Shown one piece after another: positions 42,518 to 51,460 of a stretch of 64,000 nucleotides of DNA; the first letter of the stretch is position 1; each line of letters starts with the position of its first letter. Location of the stretch: assembly GCF_020510445.1 (NCBI RefSeq), contig NZ_JAHBAG010000001.1, positions 3,076,501 to 3,140,500 on the forward strand, given 5' to 3'. A program made the translations under genes and the position numbers. The notes beneath the pieces were generated by a model, which ran no database searches, was not told where the DNA came from, and saw only the letters and a list, made by a program, of their open reading frames with translations. The stretch comes from Hydrogenophaga taeniospiralis (lineage in GTDB: Bacteria > Pseudomonadota > Gammaproteobacteria > Burkholderiales > Burkholderiaceae_C).

Positions 42518-44593
42518 TCAGGATTCGTAGAAGATGCCGGCCCGCAACCCGACCCGCAGGTACTCGGCGAGGCGGATGCGCAGGTTGGCTTCGCGCTGCG
42601 CGCCGTGCAGGTGGTGAAAGACGCCCATTTCGCTTTCGTCGTCGGCGCCGCGCAGCACCTCGGGCGGTGTGGAGCGGGCGAGCTGGGCGTAGGCCGGGGT
42701 GCCGTAGACCAGCGAACTGAAACGCGGCGCGATGTGCTGCGCATCGCTGGCCGAGCCGGGCTGGCAGCGGAAGCGCGTGGGCACGATGGCGCTCAGCGGC
42801 AGCCAGGAGAAGCGCACGCAGCCCACCTGCTTGCGCGCGGCGCGCACCGGCACGGCCCAGCTGTCGCCCTCGGCCAGGGCCGCGAGCAGGATGCTGTTGG
42901 ACACGCTCATCTGCGCCGCGTGCAGCTTGCCCACCACGGTGCAGGCCTCCAGCGTGAGCGCCGCGCCGGGGCCGCTGCCATCGAGCGCGGCCAGCGCCAC
43001 GCCGCTGCGCGCGGTGGCGTCGATCAGGCTGTCTTGCGCGCTCAGGCTGGCGCGCTCGTGGCAGCGCACGGCGCCCACGATGCAGCGCTCGATGTGCGTC
43101 TGCAGGCCGGCGAGCTCCAGCAGCAGGCTGGGGCTGGCGGGTTGCGCCGGGCTGGCGTCCGGGTTCAGGGCGATGCCCGGCACCAGGGTGCAGTGCAGCA
43201 GGTTGAGCTGTTTCAGGGCGTTCGTGCCGTCGTCGGGCACCACCAGCGGCGCGCCGGTGATCAGCAGGCCGTTGAGCGTGCAGGCGGCGTTGGCCCCGCC
43301 GGTCACGGTGCAGCCGCCCAGGTCGAGCACCGGGCGGCGGCCGTTCTCGGCCCGGATCTCGATCTGCCCGTCGGCCACCACGGCCAGGGTCAGCGTTTCC
43401 GTGTAGCGGCGGCTGTCGCGGATTTCCACCACGCCGTTGCCCGCGATCTGGGTCAGCGCCGCGCCGATGGTGGGCTGGTCATCGGGCACGCGCACCACCA
43501 GCGTGGTGTTGGCCGGCGCCGGCAGGCTCTCGCCGCGCTCGTATTCGCCGCCGCCCAGATCGGCGCTGAAGCCTTCGTGCCAGGTCAGGCTGAGCTCGGC
43601 CGGGTCGTCGGCCTCGGGCGGCAGGGCGATGCGCCCGAGCACCGGGTCGATGGCGTAGACGCCCGCCGGCGGCGGGGTGTGGGCCCAGGTGGCGCCGTCG
43701 TCGCCCAGGTCGCAGACCACAATCTGGTCGCGCTCGATCGGCGTGCCGCCGACGCTGAGCAGCAGCGCGGGCTCTGCGTTGTCCAGCGGCGCCGCGGCGT
43801 TGGCCCGCGTACCGTAGTGCTGCGCCAGCTCGGCGGCCAGGCGCCGGCGCGAGAGCGGGCCGGGCACATGGGCCGGCTCGGCCAGGTGGGTGATGTCGTC
43901 CTCGGCGCGCGGGCGGTTGTACAGCGGCAGGTCGTGGTTGAGCGGGCTCACCCGGTAGCGGCGCGGCCCCACCCGCAGCGCCGGCGTGTCGCGGTGCCGG
44001 TAGGCCTGGATGCGCCACAGGTGCAGGCCCACGTTGGGGATGTTGTGGCGCCCCCGGCCCGACTCGATGCGCCGCATGTCCACCGTGCGGTTGGCGCTCT
44101 CGAACGCCGTGCCCACGAACTCCAGCGCCGTCCCCTGCCGCAGGTCGGGCGACTGCAGGTTGTGCGGGCGGGTGTGGTTCATGTACTGCGTGGTCACGAT
44201 GCGCTGGAAATACTCCACGGCGCGCGCGTCCCAGCCGGTCACGTCGCGCGCGAGCTGCTCCAGCACCAGCGCCGTGCCCTTGCGCCGGCGCAGGGCGATG
44301 GTGTGGGCCACCTCGGCGCGCGCGCTGGCCACCCGGGGCGTGACGCCGTGCAGGCTCTGGTAGCCGATGAGGTCGCCGATGTAGGGCACGACCCAGTCGG
44401 CGCAGGTCTCGATGAACAGATCGTCGTGGAGTTGCTCCAGGCTTTCCCCGGCCACCGCGATCTGCTCGGCCAGCACGCCGATCAGCTCTTCGAGCGGCCC
44501 GCGCTCCAGGCCCAGGGCCTGCGCAAGCTCGGCGTCGCGGATGCGGTGGATGGCCGGCAGCAGTTCAAAGAGCGACTGGGTGTCTGTGGTCAT
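42518..44593 (-). CDS. Tail protein I-like baseplate protein with beta-helix region
   Basis: The 691-residue protein has an N-terminal gpI-like part (LPAIHRIRDAELAQALG, LHDDLFIETCADWVVPYIGD, about residues 10-110) and a central and C-terminal beta-rich part with repeat-like strands (IEIRAENGRRPVLDLGGCTV, CIVGAVRCHERASLSAQDSL). P2 gpI-type proteins link the baseplate wedge to fibres. It is translated from the ribosome-binding site provided by the intergenic repeat. The C-terminus (LRIRLAEYLRVGLRAGIFYES) resembles the end of related tail proteins, so the gene appears complete. Confidence 0.82.
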   Translation of the reverse strand: MTTDTQSLFELLPAIHRIRDAELAQALGLERGPLEELIGVLAEQIAVAGESLEQLHDDLFIETCADWVVPYIGDLIGYQSLHGVTPRVASARAEVAHTIALRRRKGTALVLEQLARDVTGWDARAVEYFQRIVTTQYMNHTRPHNLQSPDLRQGTALEFVGTAFESANRTVDMRRIESGRGRHNIPNVGLHLWRIQAYRHRDTPALRVGPRRYRVSPLNHDLPLYNRPRAEDDITHLAEPAHVPGPLSRRRLAAELAQHYGTRANAAAPLDNAEPALLLSVGGTPIERDQIVVCDLGDDGATWAHTPPPAGVYAIDPVLGRIALPPEADDPAELSLTWHEGFSADLGGGEYERGESLPAPANTTLVVRVPDDQPTIGAALTQIAGNGVVEIRDSRRYTETLTLAVVADGQIEIRAENGRRPVLDLGGCTVTGGANAACTLNGLLITGAPLVVPDDGTNALKQLNLLHCTLVPGIALNPDASPAQPASPSLLLELAGLQTHIERCIVGAVRCHERASLSAQDSLIDATARSGVALAALDGSGPGAALTLEACTVVGKLHAAQMSVSNSILLAALAEGDSWAVPVRAARKQVGCVRFSWLPLSAIVPTRFRCQPGSASDAQHIAPRFSSLVYGTPAYAQLARSTPPEVLRGADDESEMGVFHHLHGAQREANLRIRLAEYLRVGLRAGIFYES

Positions 44594-44601
44594 GGGACTT
44601 T

Positions 44602-44723
44602 CCTCCGTGCTGCGCCCTGCGGGGCTGAGCGCCTTCGGAGCGGCCGTGCAGCGCTCACTGGAGTACCTTCGCCCTGCGGGCTGCGGTGCGAGCTTGCTTG
44701 GGAGCGGCCCGGCGCGGCGCTCA
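44602..44723 (-). repeat. Double stop-to-RBS intergenic repeat, copy A
   Basis: On the minus strand it begins at the TGA stop of the upstream baseplate gene (TGAGCGCCGCGCCGGGCCG), contains a second TGAGC-starting unit, and ends with CACGGAGG ahead of the start of the gpI-like gene. It is nearly identical to 51339-51460, and the half units resemble 9959-10015. No gene is encoded. Confidence 0.88.
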
Positions 44724-47522
44724 TGGCATCACCTCCAGTTCCACCGGCTCGTCGGCCAGGGTGAGCAGTTCGGCCGGCAGCGGCTGGCCGGTGAGCGAGG
44801 CCACGGGCAGGGCCGCGAACAGGCGCGGCACCAGGCCCGGGGCCTGGCCCACGCGGTGCAGGCGGGTGACATGCACCGCCTGCACGCCCGCCACCGCCTG
44901 GGCCACGGCCGCCACCTCGTCCACCGAGACGGTCTGGCCGAAGTCGCGGCGCGCGAAGCTGAAATGCGCGCGCAGCGCGGCCTCCAGGGCCTGGAGCACC
45001 GGGTCGGTCTCGTGGCTGGCCAGCACCTTCACCGAGAGCCGCACGCGAAACCGCACGCCGAGGTGGTTGCGCAGGTGCAGCGGCACCAGCGCGTCGCCGT
45101 GGCTGCGCAGCGCCGCGCCCAGGCTGGTGAAGGTGGCGCCCGACGGCGGCACCACCGCGCCGTCCACCCCGGCGATGCTGAGGAACACGCCCCGCGCGGG
45201 GCCGGCGGGAATCCACAGCGCGTGGGCCTTGTCGATGCCGGCGAAGGCGCGCGCGAAGCTGGCGTAGTCGGTGATCGAGACCGCGCGGTCCAGCGTCAGC
45301 ACGGTCAGCGGCGCGTTGTCGCGCGCGCGCTCCAGCCGCTCGCCGTCTTCGCCGCCGGTGGCGGGCTCGGGGTTCACCACCTCGCTGACGCCGAGTGGGC
45401 GCGACAGCAGCGTGGTGAGCTGGCCCGCGGCCACGTTGCCGGCCACGCCCAGGCCCTTGCGGTAGCGCGCGCGCACATTGCTCTGTCCGCTGGGCAGGCG
45501 CGCGCCTTCCACGCCGTCGCCAAACTCCACCGTGGTCAGGCCGTCGTCGTCCTGGCGCGTCTGGTAGACGCGGGCGCCGGGGCTGGCCTGGTAGAGCGTG
45601 GGCGCTTCGGTCCACAACACGTCGGCCACGCGCAGCTCCAGCGTGGACGCGCCGCCGCTGGGCGTGGGGGCGCTGACGTAGGTCAGCGGCGCCTGGTTCA
45701 GCACGAAGCGCTGGCCCGCGCTGCCCGCGTCGCCGTTGCCCAGCAGCGCCTCGACCGTTTCGCCGTGCGTGGCGGGCGCCACGTTGCCGTTGATCCGGAC
45801 GCTGGCGCGCTCGTACACGTGGCGCAGCGCGGCGTCGAGCTTCAACTGCGTGTGGTCGCGCTCCAGCAGCACGGCCTGCCCGGTGTTGGCGATGTGGGCG
45901 ATCTCCCGCACCAGCGGGTCGTCCTTGCGTGCCGGCGCCAGCCGGATCTCATGGCCCTTGGCCACCAGCGTGCCGCTGCGGCCGTCGCGGTCCATCAGGG
46001 CGAGCCGCAGGCGCACGGTGGACTGGCCGAGCAGTGCGGTGAAGGCCTCGGCGCCGAGCGTGACGGAGGTGAAGAACAGCAGGCGGCTGGCCGGCGCGGT
46101 CATGAAGAGTTCGTCGCCCTCGGTCAGCGCCACGCTGCCACCCTGCGCGAGCTGCAGCGACAGGCCCTGGGCACCCGCGGCGATGGCGATGCGCTGCCGG
46201 GTGCCCGAGACCGCCAGCGCCTGGCCAGGCAGCAGGCCTTCCACGCGCTGGCCCAGCGTGAGCGCGTCGCCGTGCACCGGGTGGAACAGCGGCGTGTCCA
46301 CCGTGGCCAGGCGCTCGCTCTGTGCGAGCACCAGCGTGTTGCGCAGGCCGAAGCGGGCGGCGCTCAGGTTTTCGGTGGTGTCGGGCGTGAGGCGGGTGGT
46401 CTTGCCCGAGATGCCGAAGTCGTTGCGGCTGAGCTGGCTCACACGCTGGACGCGGTAGAGCCCGGTGTAGCCCGGCAGGTCGGCGTTGCCCTGGCCGGCC
46501 TCGTTGGACACCAGCGCGAACCAGGTGCCGGCGGTGATCTTGGGGTTGGCGCTCTCCAGGTCCAGCGTTGTTTCGTTGATGTGGAACTGCTTCCAGACCC
46601 AGTTCGAGGGCGTGCTCCTGTCGATCTTCTGCGCCAGGTTGGAGCCGCGGCCGCTGAGCAGGTTGGGGTCGGGCGCGTTGTGGCCGAAAAGCGCCGTGCG
46701 CTGGCGGAACGCGTGCACCTCCACCCCCACGCCGGCCGGGCTCATGGGCGGGAACGCACTGCCCAGAGGATGTTTCCACAGCACGCGGGTGCGGGCGTTG
46801 GCGTTGTCGGGCAGCACCGCGCTGAGCACGCGCACGTCCCAGTGTTCGCCGTCGGGGTCGCTGATGCGGTCGCTGCCCACGATCAGGATCGGATCGCCCG
46901 GCTGCAGCTGGGTGGCCAGGCCGTCGAGCCAGAGCTCGGTGTTGCCCGACTGGGGCCGCCAGGGCACGCGGGTCTGCACCGGCATGGCGTTCCACTGCAC
47001 CCGCGCGGGGATGTCGGCCACGGTTTCGAAGCTCTGGGCCGTCTCGTCCTGGCCGGGCACGCTCTGCACCCGCGTGCCCACCGGGATCTGGATCGGCTCG
47101 GACGGCGCCCCCGGCGCCTCCAGCAGCTTGAACGCCAGGTGGGTGCTGGCGGCCACGCCGGGCGCGAGCCGGTAGCCGATCAGGCGCGCCATCTCGCGCA
47201 CCGACAAGCGCTCGGTGGCGGTGCGCAGGTAGTGTTCCTGCGCGTAGCGTTCGGTGTAGAAGCTCAGCACGTCGAGCGAGGTGGCCATGGCGTCGGCCAG
47301 CGCCAGGCTGAAGTCGCTCAACTCGCGCGTGCCCAGGGCTGCTAGGGCCGGTGTGTCGGTGCTGGACAGCCGGGCCTGCATCGAGGCCAGGAAGTCGCCG
47401 TGGCGGCCCACCCGGTAGGCGATGGCCGGCTGGCCGGGCGGGTTGTGCACGCGCGCCGGGGTGTCGGCGTCCACGCCGGCACAGCAGCCGCAGTCGTCGG
47501 GGGAGGTGTCCTGGCCGCTCAT
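44721..47522 (-). CDS. Injection-system baseplate wedge protein, second (Afp12/Pvc12-type)
   Basis: The 933-residue protein belongs to the large putative baseplate assembly proteins of contractile systems. The N-terminus is cysteine-rich (DDCGCCAGVD); residues 80-140 hold FYTERYAQEHYLRTATERLS and the REMARLIGYRLAPGVAASTH block. The C-terminal half has a baseplate J-like domain (YRKGLGVAGNVAAGQLTTLL, then APLTVLTLDRAVSITDYASF). It should form the wedge around the hub with the preceding gene product. Its start overlaps the stop of that gene by one base (TGATG). Confidence 0.88.
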   Translation of the reverse strand: MSGQDTSPDDCGCCAGVDADTPARVHNPPGQPAIAYRVGRHGDFLASMQARLSSTDTPALAALGTRELSDFSLALADAMATSLDVLSFYTERYAQEHYLRTATERLSVREMARLIGYRLAPGVAASTHLAFKLLEAPGAPSEPIQIPVGTRVQSVPGQDETAQSFETVADIPARVQWNAMPVQTRVPWRPQSGNTELWLDGLATQLQPGDPILIVGSDRISDPDGEHWDVRVLSAVLPDNANARTRVLWKHPLGSAFPPMSPAGVGVEVHAFRQRTALFGHNAPDPNLLSGRGSNLAQKIDRSTPSNWVWKQFHINETTLDLESANPKITAGTWFALVSNEAGQGNADLPGYTGLYRVQRVSQLSRNDFGISGKTTRLTPDTTENLSAARFGLRNTLVLAQSERLATVDTPLFHPVHGDALTLGQRVEGLLPGQALAVSGTRQRIAIAAGAQGLSLQLAQGGSVALTEGDELFMTAPASRLLFFTSVTLGAEAFTALLGQSTVRLRLALMDRDGRSGTLVAKGHEIRLAPARKDDPLVREIAHIANTGQAVLLERDHTQLKLDAALRHVYERASVRINGNVAPATHGETVEALLGNGDAGSAGQRFVLNQAPLTYVSAPTPSGGASTLELRVADVLWTEAPTLYQASPGARVYQTRQDDDGLTTVEFGDGVEGARLPSGQSNVRARYRKGLGVAGNVAAGQLTTLLSRPLGVSEVVNPEPATGGEDGERLERARDNAPLTVLTLDRAVSITDYASFARAFAGIDKAHALWIPAGPARGVFLSIAGVDGAVVPPSGATFTSLGAALRSHGDALVPLHLRNHLGVRFRVRLSVKVLASHETDPVLQALEAALRAHFSFARRDFGQTVSVDEVAAVAQAVAGVQAVHVTRLHRVGQAPGLVPRLFAALPVASLTGQPLPAELLTLADEPVELEVMP

Positions 47523-50119
47523 CACTTGCCTCCGTGCAGTTCCAGCCGCAGCACACCGTGCTCGGGGAAGTTGGGGTCGTTGTCCAGCCGCGCGATTTCC
47601 AGCCGGCCCAGGGTCATGAAGCCGTCGGCCAGGGGTTTGGGGTCGGGCTGGCCCTGGCGCTGGAAGCGCGTGACCTGGACCGAGCCCACGCCGGCCACGG
47701 TGCGAGCGGCCGCGTACAGGGGGCTTAAGAACACGGTCTGGCCGAAGCTGAAGTGGTCCGGGTGGAACAGGCCGCGGGTGCCGTCGGCGCGGGTGCGGCT
47801 GCTCAGCACGTCGAGCAGGCCGCGGCTGACGTCGCTGCGGAAATGGTCCTTGTGGACGCAGACCAGCAGGTCGATCTCCAGCGACACCGCGATCGGGTCG
47901 TGGATGCGCAGGTCGTGGCCGGCCATGCGGTAGCGGTCCAGGTGGTGGCCGACCTGGGTGGCGAAGGCGGGGTCGATGGCTTCGCCGTCCTGCCGGTCCA
48001 TGGTGACGAACACGGTGTGCCAGCTGCCGGTCCAGCGCAGGCTGGCGGCGGCGCGCTGCACCTCGGGCAGGCGCTCGGTGACGGCGGCGTAGTCGGCCAT
48101 GGTCACGGCGCGCTCCTGGGTGCGAAAGGCCTGCGGCGCGCGCCTGCGCACCTCGGCGGTGGTCTCGGGCGCCACGCCGCCGCGCGCGGGCATGGGGTTG
48201 ACCACCGCGTTGATGCCGCCCTGCGTGGTCACCACATGGGCGATGGCGCCCGCGCCCACGTTGCCCTGCGGCCCGTTGCCCACGCGGTAGTGCGCGCTGA
48301 AGGCGGTGCCGCTGTCGGGCCGGCGGCCGTGCCGGTCGTCGCCAAAGCGCAGCCGCGCGCTGCCGTCGTCTTCGGCCTCGATCACGAAGTGGGTGTCGGT
48401 GGCGCGGCTGGCGAGCAGGTCGCGGCGCGGGCTCCAGGGCTCGCTGCCACTGCCCTGGGTGGCGGTGAGGCCGATCCGGGGCAGCGCGTCGGCGGTGCGC
48501 CAGCGCATGGCGGCGCTGGCCGAGTCCTGCGGGTCGAACAGCAGGCGCTCGCTGGTGCGCACGCCGTTCTCGACCCGCGTCACGAGCACCGTGCCCTGGT
48601 GGGTGAGCGGCGCGCCGGCCAGCTGCGGCCGGTAGCGTGGGGGCAGGGGTTGCGGCGCCTCGCGCTGGCAGGCGTCGCCCGCCACGGCCGGGTGGTGCAG
48701 CCGGGGCGGCGGCACGCTGCCCAGCGGCTCGTCTTCGATGCGCTGGCCGTGATCGACCAGCACGTTGTTGCCCAGCGCGGTGCTCACGCCGTGGATCAGC
48801 ACGCTGCCGTGCGCCTCGTCGGTCTCGCTGGAGATGCACAGGGCGAAGGGCAGGGCGTCGGCCGGGTGCCAGGAGATCTCGGTGATCTCGGTCAGGGTGG
48901 TGGGGTCGGCCGGGTCGGGGGGCAGCGGGTCGGTCAGTGGATCGCTGCCGTCGAAGGCGCGCACGGCGCTCAGGCGCACCGCGTGGCGGTGGGCGGGGTC
49001 GGCATCTTCGGGCTCACCGCTGAGCGGGCCGAGCTGTTCCTGGAAGATCAGCACGTCGCCCGCCTGCAGCTCGGGCCAGTGGCCGCGCAGCGTGGCGCGG
49101 GTGGCGCCCCGGGGCAGGCAACAGCGGGTGTCGCCCCAGGTGTGGAATTCAAAGCTGTTGTGCGCCTCGCGCAGGGTCGCGCCGTGCAGCGGCTCGAACA
49201 CCAGGGGCCGGGCCTGCAGCGCGGCGCGCTCGGCGGGCGAATCGGGAACGATGCGCGGGGGCACACCCGCCACCCGGGTATAGAAGCGCAGGTCGTCGGG
49301 CAGGGGGAAGGGGCCGCCGCTCACGTCGATGTGCAGCCAGGCGCGGGCGTTGCACCCTTCGTGCACCGCGTAGTCCACCAGCAGGGCGTGGCGGCGCAGG
49401 CTGCTGCGCCGGCGGGCGGTGTGCAGGTAGGCCTCGGTGGCGACGGCGTCGAGCTGGTAGTGCTGCAGGTCGCCCACGTAGGCGATCAGCTCGGCCAGCG
49501 TGGTGGCCAGATCGGCCGGGCTGCGGTCGCGCCAGCCCGGCATGTTGCGCGCCAGGCGGTCGATCACCAGCCGGCGCAGGCTCTCGTAGTCGCGGGCGAG
49601 GTAGTTGATGTCGGGCGTGGGCTTGGCGGGTTCGGTGCAGCCCGGGGGCGTGCGGCAGTCGAAGTCGCTCGGGCATTCCACCTTGAAGCGGAATTCGATC
49701 TCGGAGAGCCGGGGGTCGAAGTCGGGCAGCGGGGTGGGCGTGGCCGGGTCTTGCGTGAGCCGCAGGGTATAGCGCGAGAAGTCGCCCGCGCTGTCGGTGC
49801 GCACCAGCAGCACGTGGTCGGCCTCGGCCAGCGCGCTGAACAGGGCCTGCTCGGCCGCGTTCGCCTCGGCGGGCGGCGCGCTGGCCACGCCGATCCACTG
49901 AACCTCGATGCGGCGGATGCGCTCGCCGCCTTCGATCACGACCTGTTCGCGCGTGAGACCGGCCGGCACCGGCTTGAGCAGGCGCACGAGCAGGGTGCGC
50001 TGGCGCGGGCTGCCCAGGGGGGCGTCGAGGTCCAGCACCTCCAGCCAGTCGATGCCGTTGAGCGTGGGGTGGGCGTCCACCGCCGTGCGCCGGTTCTGGT
50101 CGCAGCAATGGAAGATCAT
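47522..50119 (-). CDS. Injection-system baseplate wedge protein, first (Afp11/Pvc11-type)
   Basis: The 865-residue protein shows the family blocks INYLARDYESLRRLVIDRLA, RSPADLATTLAELIAYVGDL and EAYLHTARRRSSLRRHALLV, and the J-like domain YRVGNGPQGNVGAGAIAHVV followed by TQERAVTMADYAAVTERLPE. It is the main baseplate wedge component of eCIS-like particles. The start overlaps the end of the gp25 gene by four bases (ATGA). Confidence 0.9.
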   Translation of the reverse strand: MIFHCCDQNRRTAVDAHPTLNGIDWLEVLDLDAPLGSPRQRTLLVRLLKPVPAGLTREQVVIEGGERIRRIEVQWIGVASAPPAEANAAEQALFSALAEADHVLLVRTDSAGDFSRYTLRLTQDPATPTPLPDFDPRLSEIEFRFKVECPSDFDCRTPPGCTEPAKPTPDINYLARDYESLRRLVIDRLARNMPGWRDRSPADLATTLAELIAYVGDLQHYQLDAVATEAYLHTARRRSSLRRHALLVDYAVHEGCNARAWLHIDVSGGPFPLPDDLRFYTRVAGVPPRIVPDSPAERAALQARPLVFEPLHGATLREAHNSFEFHTWGDTRCCLPRGATRATLRGHWPELQAGDVLIFQEQLGPLSGEPEDADPAHRHAVRLSAVRAFDGSDPLTDPLPPDPADPTTLTEITEISWHPADALPFALCISSETDEAHGSVLIHGVSTALGNNVLVDHGQRIEDEPLGSVPPPRLHHPAVAGDACQREAPQPLPPRYRPQLAGAPLTHQGTVLVTRVENGVRTSERLLFDPQDSASAAMRWRTADALPRIGLTATQGSGSEPWSPRRDLLASRATDTHFVIEAEDDGSARLRFGDDRHGRRPDSGTAFSAHYRVGNGPQGNVGAGAIAHVVTTQGGINAVVNPMPARGGVAPETTAEVRRRAPQAFRTQERAVTMADYAAVTERLPEVQRAAASLRWTGSWHTVFVTMDRQDGEAIDPAFATQVGHHLDRYRMAGHDLRIHDPIAVSLEIDLLVCVHKDHFRSDVSRGLLDVLSSRTRADGTRGLFHPDHFSFGQTVFLSPLYAAARTVAGVGSVQVTRFQRQGQPDPKPLADGFMTLGRLEIARLDNDPNFPEHGVLRLELHGGK

Positions 50120-50484
50120 GGCTGGCCCCCCTGGGTGAAGGTCTCGCGCTGGCGCGAGGCGTTGCGCCGTATCAGGTACTGCACGGTGACGCTGAGCGCG
50201 GCGTCCACCGCCCGCACTTCGACCGCCTCGACCGTGATCAGACCCGAGAGCCAGCGCTGCAGCGCGCCCTGCACCAGGAACTGGGTGGTGGCCGCGAGCT
50301 CGGGGCTGTTGGGGGCGAACACCAGCTCGCGCAGGCCGCTGCCGAAGTCCGGGCGCATCACGCGCTCGCCCGGCGCGGTGAACAGCACCTGCTCGACCAG
50401 GCCACGTATCCAGTCCGCCTCGTCGGCCTCGCGGGTGAGGCCGCGGCCGTCGAACTGGTAGGGGAAAAACAGGCGTTGGGTCAT
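50116..50484 (-). CDS. gp25-like baseplate protein (Afp9/Pvc9-type)
   Basis: The 122-residue protein matches the GPW/gp25 family: WIRGLVEQVLFTAPGERVMR followed by PDFGSGLRELVFAPN (about residues 25-60), which contains the EPR-like (here GERVMRP) region that contacts sheath and wedge. It bridges sheath and baseplate in T4, T6SS and eCIS. The start is ATG 50484, two bases after the PAAR-like stop. Confidence 0.9.
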   Translation of the reverse strand: MTQRLFFPYQFDGRGLTREADEADWIRGLVEQVLFTAPGERVMRPDFGSGLRELVFAPNSPELAATTQFLVQGALQRWLSGLITVEAVEVRAVDAALSVTVQYLIRRNASRQRETFTQGGQP

Positions 50485-50486
50485 GT

Positions 50487-50807
50487 TCAGCTCCCGATCA
50501 CGCGGGGTTGCGCGGCCACCGGCATCAGCGGTGTGCCGTTGGGCACGCAGACCGCCTGGCTGTCCATCAGCACCAGGGGCTGGCCGTTGGACTGCACGCG
50601 CAGCGCGGCCACGACCCACTGCCCGGTGACGCAGGGCACCGGGCTGCCCGAGACGTTGAACGGACAGCCCGCGATGGCGTAGGGCGCGCTCATCACCACC
50701 GTGGGCTGGCCGCTGACCAGCACGCGCGGGTTGGGCGCCGTGGGCGTGGCGCTGCCGCCGTGGGCACAGAGCACGGTGGCGCCGACGTGGAGCAGGGGGC
50801 CGGGCAT
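50487..50807 (-). CDS. PAAR-like spike tip protein
   Basis: The 106-residue protein has the opening MPGPLLHVGATVLCAHGGSA and later IAGCPFNVSGSPVPCV, the PAAR-like pattern with conserved His/Cys that can hold a metal at the needle tip (Afp10/Pvc10-type). It lies directly behind the gp5-like spike gene with four bases between, as expected for a tip that sits on the spike. Confidence 0.85.
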   Translation of the reverse strand: MPGPLLHVGATVLCAHGGSATPTAPNPRVLVSGQPTVVMSAPYAIAGCPFNVSGSPVPCVTGQWVVAALRVQSNGQPLVLMDSQAVCVPNGTPLMPVAAQPRVIGS

Positions 50808-50811
50808 GGTG

Positions 50812-51330
50812 TCAGGTCACCGTGAGGGCGCCGTTGTTGATGGTCACCACCGGGCCCACCAGGGTGATGGCCGCGCCCTTGCCGTTCTGGATGTAGATGC
50901 CGGTGTCGTTGACGATGAGCATCGCGCCGGTGGTGCTCTTGATCATGATGCCGCCGGTGGGCCCGGGCACGTCGGAGATGGTCAGGCCGTTCTGCAGCGG
51001 CGTCTGCAGCGTGATCGCCGGCACCGCCGGGGGCGTGAGCAGGGCCAGCGCGGGCACTTCCGCCGCGCTGCCCCAGAAGCCGCCGACCCAGATGGGATAG
51101 TCCGGGTCGCCCTGTTCGAATTCGACCCAGACGCCCGAGCCGGGGATGGGCAGGGCGAACATGCCGTTCTGGATGCCCGCGATCGGCACGCAGGGCATGG
51201 CCCAGGTGCCGGGGATCAGGCCGCCCACATCGGGCACCTGCACCATCAGCCGGCCCTGCTGCATGGGGTCGATGTTGGAGATCACCATGCCGCGGTATTT
51301 GCCGTAGTACTTCTGCGCGCCATTGCTCAT
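50812..51330 (-). CDS. gp5/VgrG-type spike protein (OB-fold and beta-helix part)
   Basis: The 172-residue protein has the gp5 OB-fold region (YRGMVISNIDPMQQGRLMVQ, then FALPIPGSGVWVEFEQGDPD and YPIWVGGFWG) followed by a short beta-prism-like tail (SDVPGPTGGIMIKSTTGAML). The gpD-like part that precedes it in VgrG and Afp8 is encoded separately, by the next gene upstream in the operon. ATG 51330 is used, with the ribosome-binding site supplied by the intergenic repeat. Confidence 0.88.
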   Translation of the reverse strand: MSNGAQKYYGKYRGMVISNIDPMQQGRLMVQVPDVGGLIPGTWAMPCVPIAGIQNGMFALPIPGSGVWVEFEQGDPDYPIWVGGFWGSAAEVPALALLTPPAVPAITLQTPLQNGLTISDVPGPTGGIMIKSTTGAMLIVNDTGIYIQNGKGAAITLVGPVVTINNGALTVT

Positions 51331-51338
51331 TGGAAGAC

Positions 51339-51460
51339 CCTCCGTGCTGCGCACTGCGGGGCTGAGCGCCTTGGGAACGGCCCGGCGGTGCTCACTGGAG
51401 TACCTTCGCCCTGCGGGCTGCGGTGCGAGCTTGCTTGGGAACGGCCCGGCGCGGCGCTCA
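51339..51460 (-). repeat. Double stop-to-RBS intergenic repeat, copy B
   Basis: On the minus strand it begins at the TGA stop of the gpD-like gene, holds two TGAGC-starting units with GGCCGTTCCCAAG cores, and ends in CACGGAGG ahead of the gp5-like start. It differs from copy A (44602-44723) at only a few positions. It splits what is one gene (VgrG/Afp8) in related systems. Confidence 0.88.

Noticed and set aside
40201..42720. 839-codon open frame on the plus strand
   Set aside because: It is antisense to the DUF6519 beta-helix gene with only a biased residue composition.
44602..44723. Repeats considered as a CRISPR or an insertion sequence end
   Set aside because: Copies are isolated, without spacers or regular arrays, and no transposase frame or terminal inverted repeat with target duplication is visible.
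44412..47345. 977-codon open frame on the plus strand
   Set aside because: It is antisense to the baseplate wedge gene, has low-complexity Arg/His/Gln/Gly composition and no recognisable domain.
47753..50461. 902-codon open frame on the plus strand
   Set aside because: It is a shadow of the other baseplate wedge gene; the minus-strand frame has clear family motifs and this one has none.
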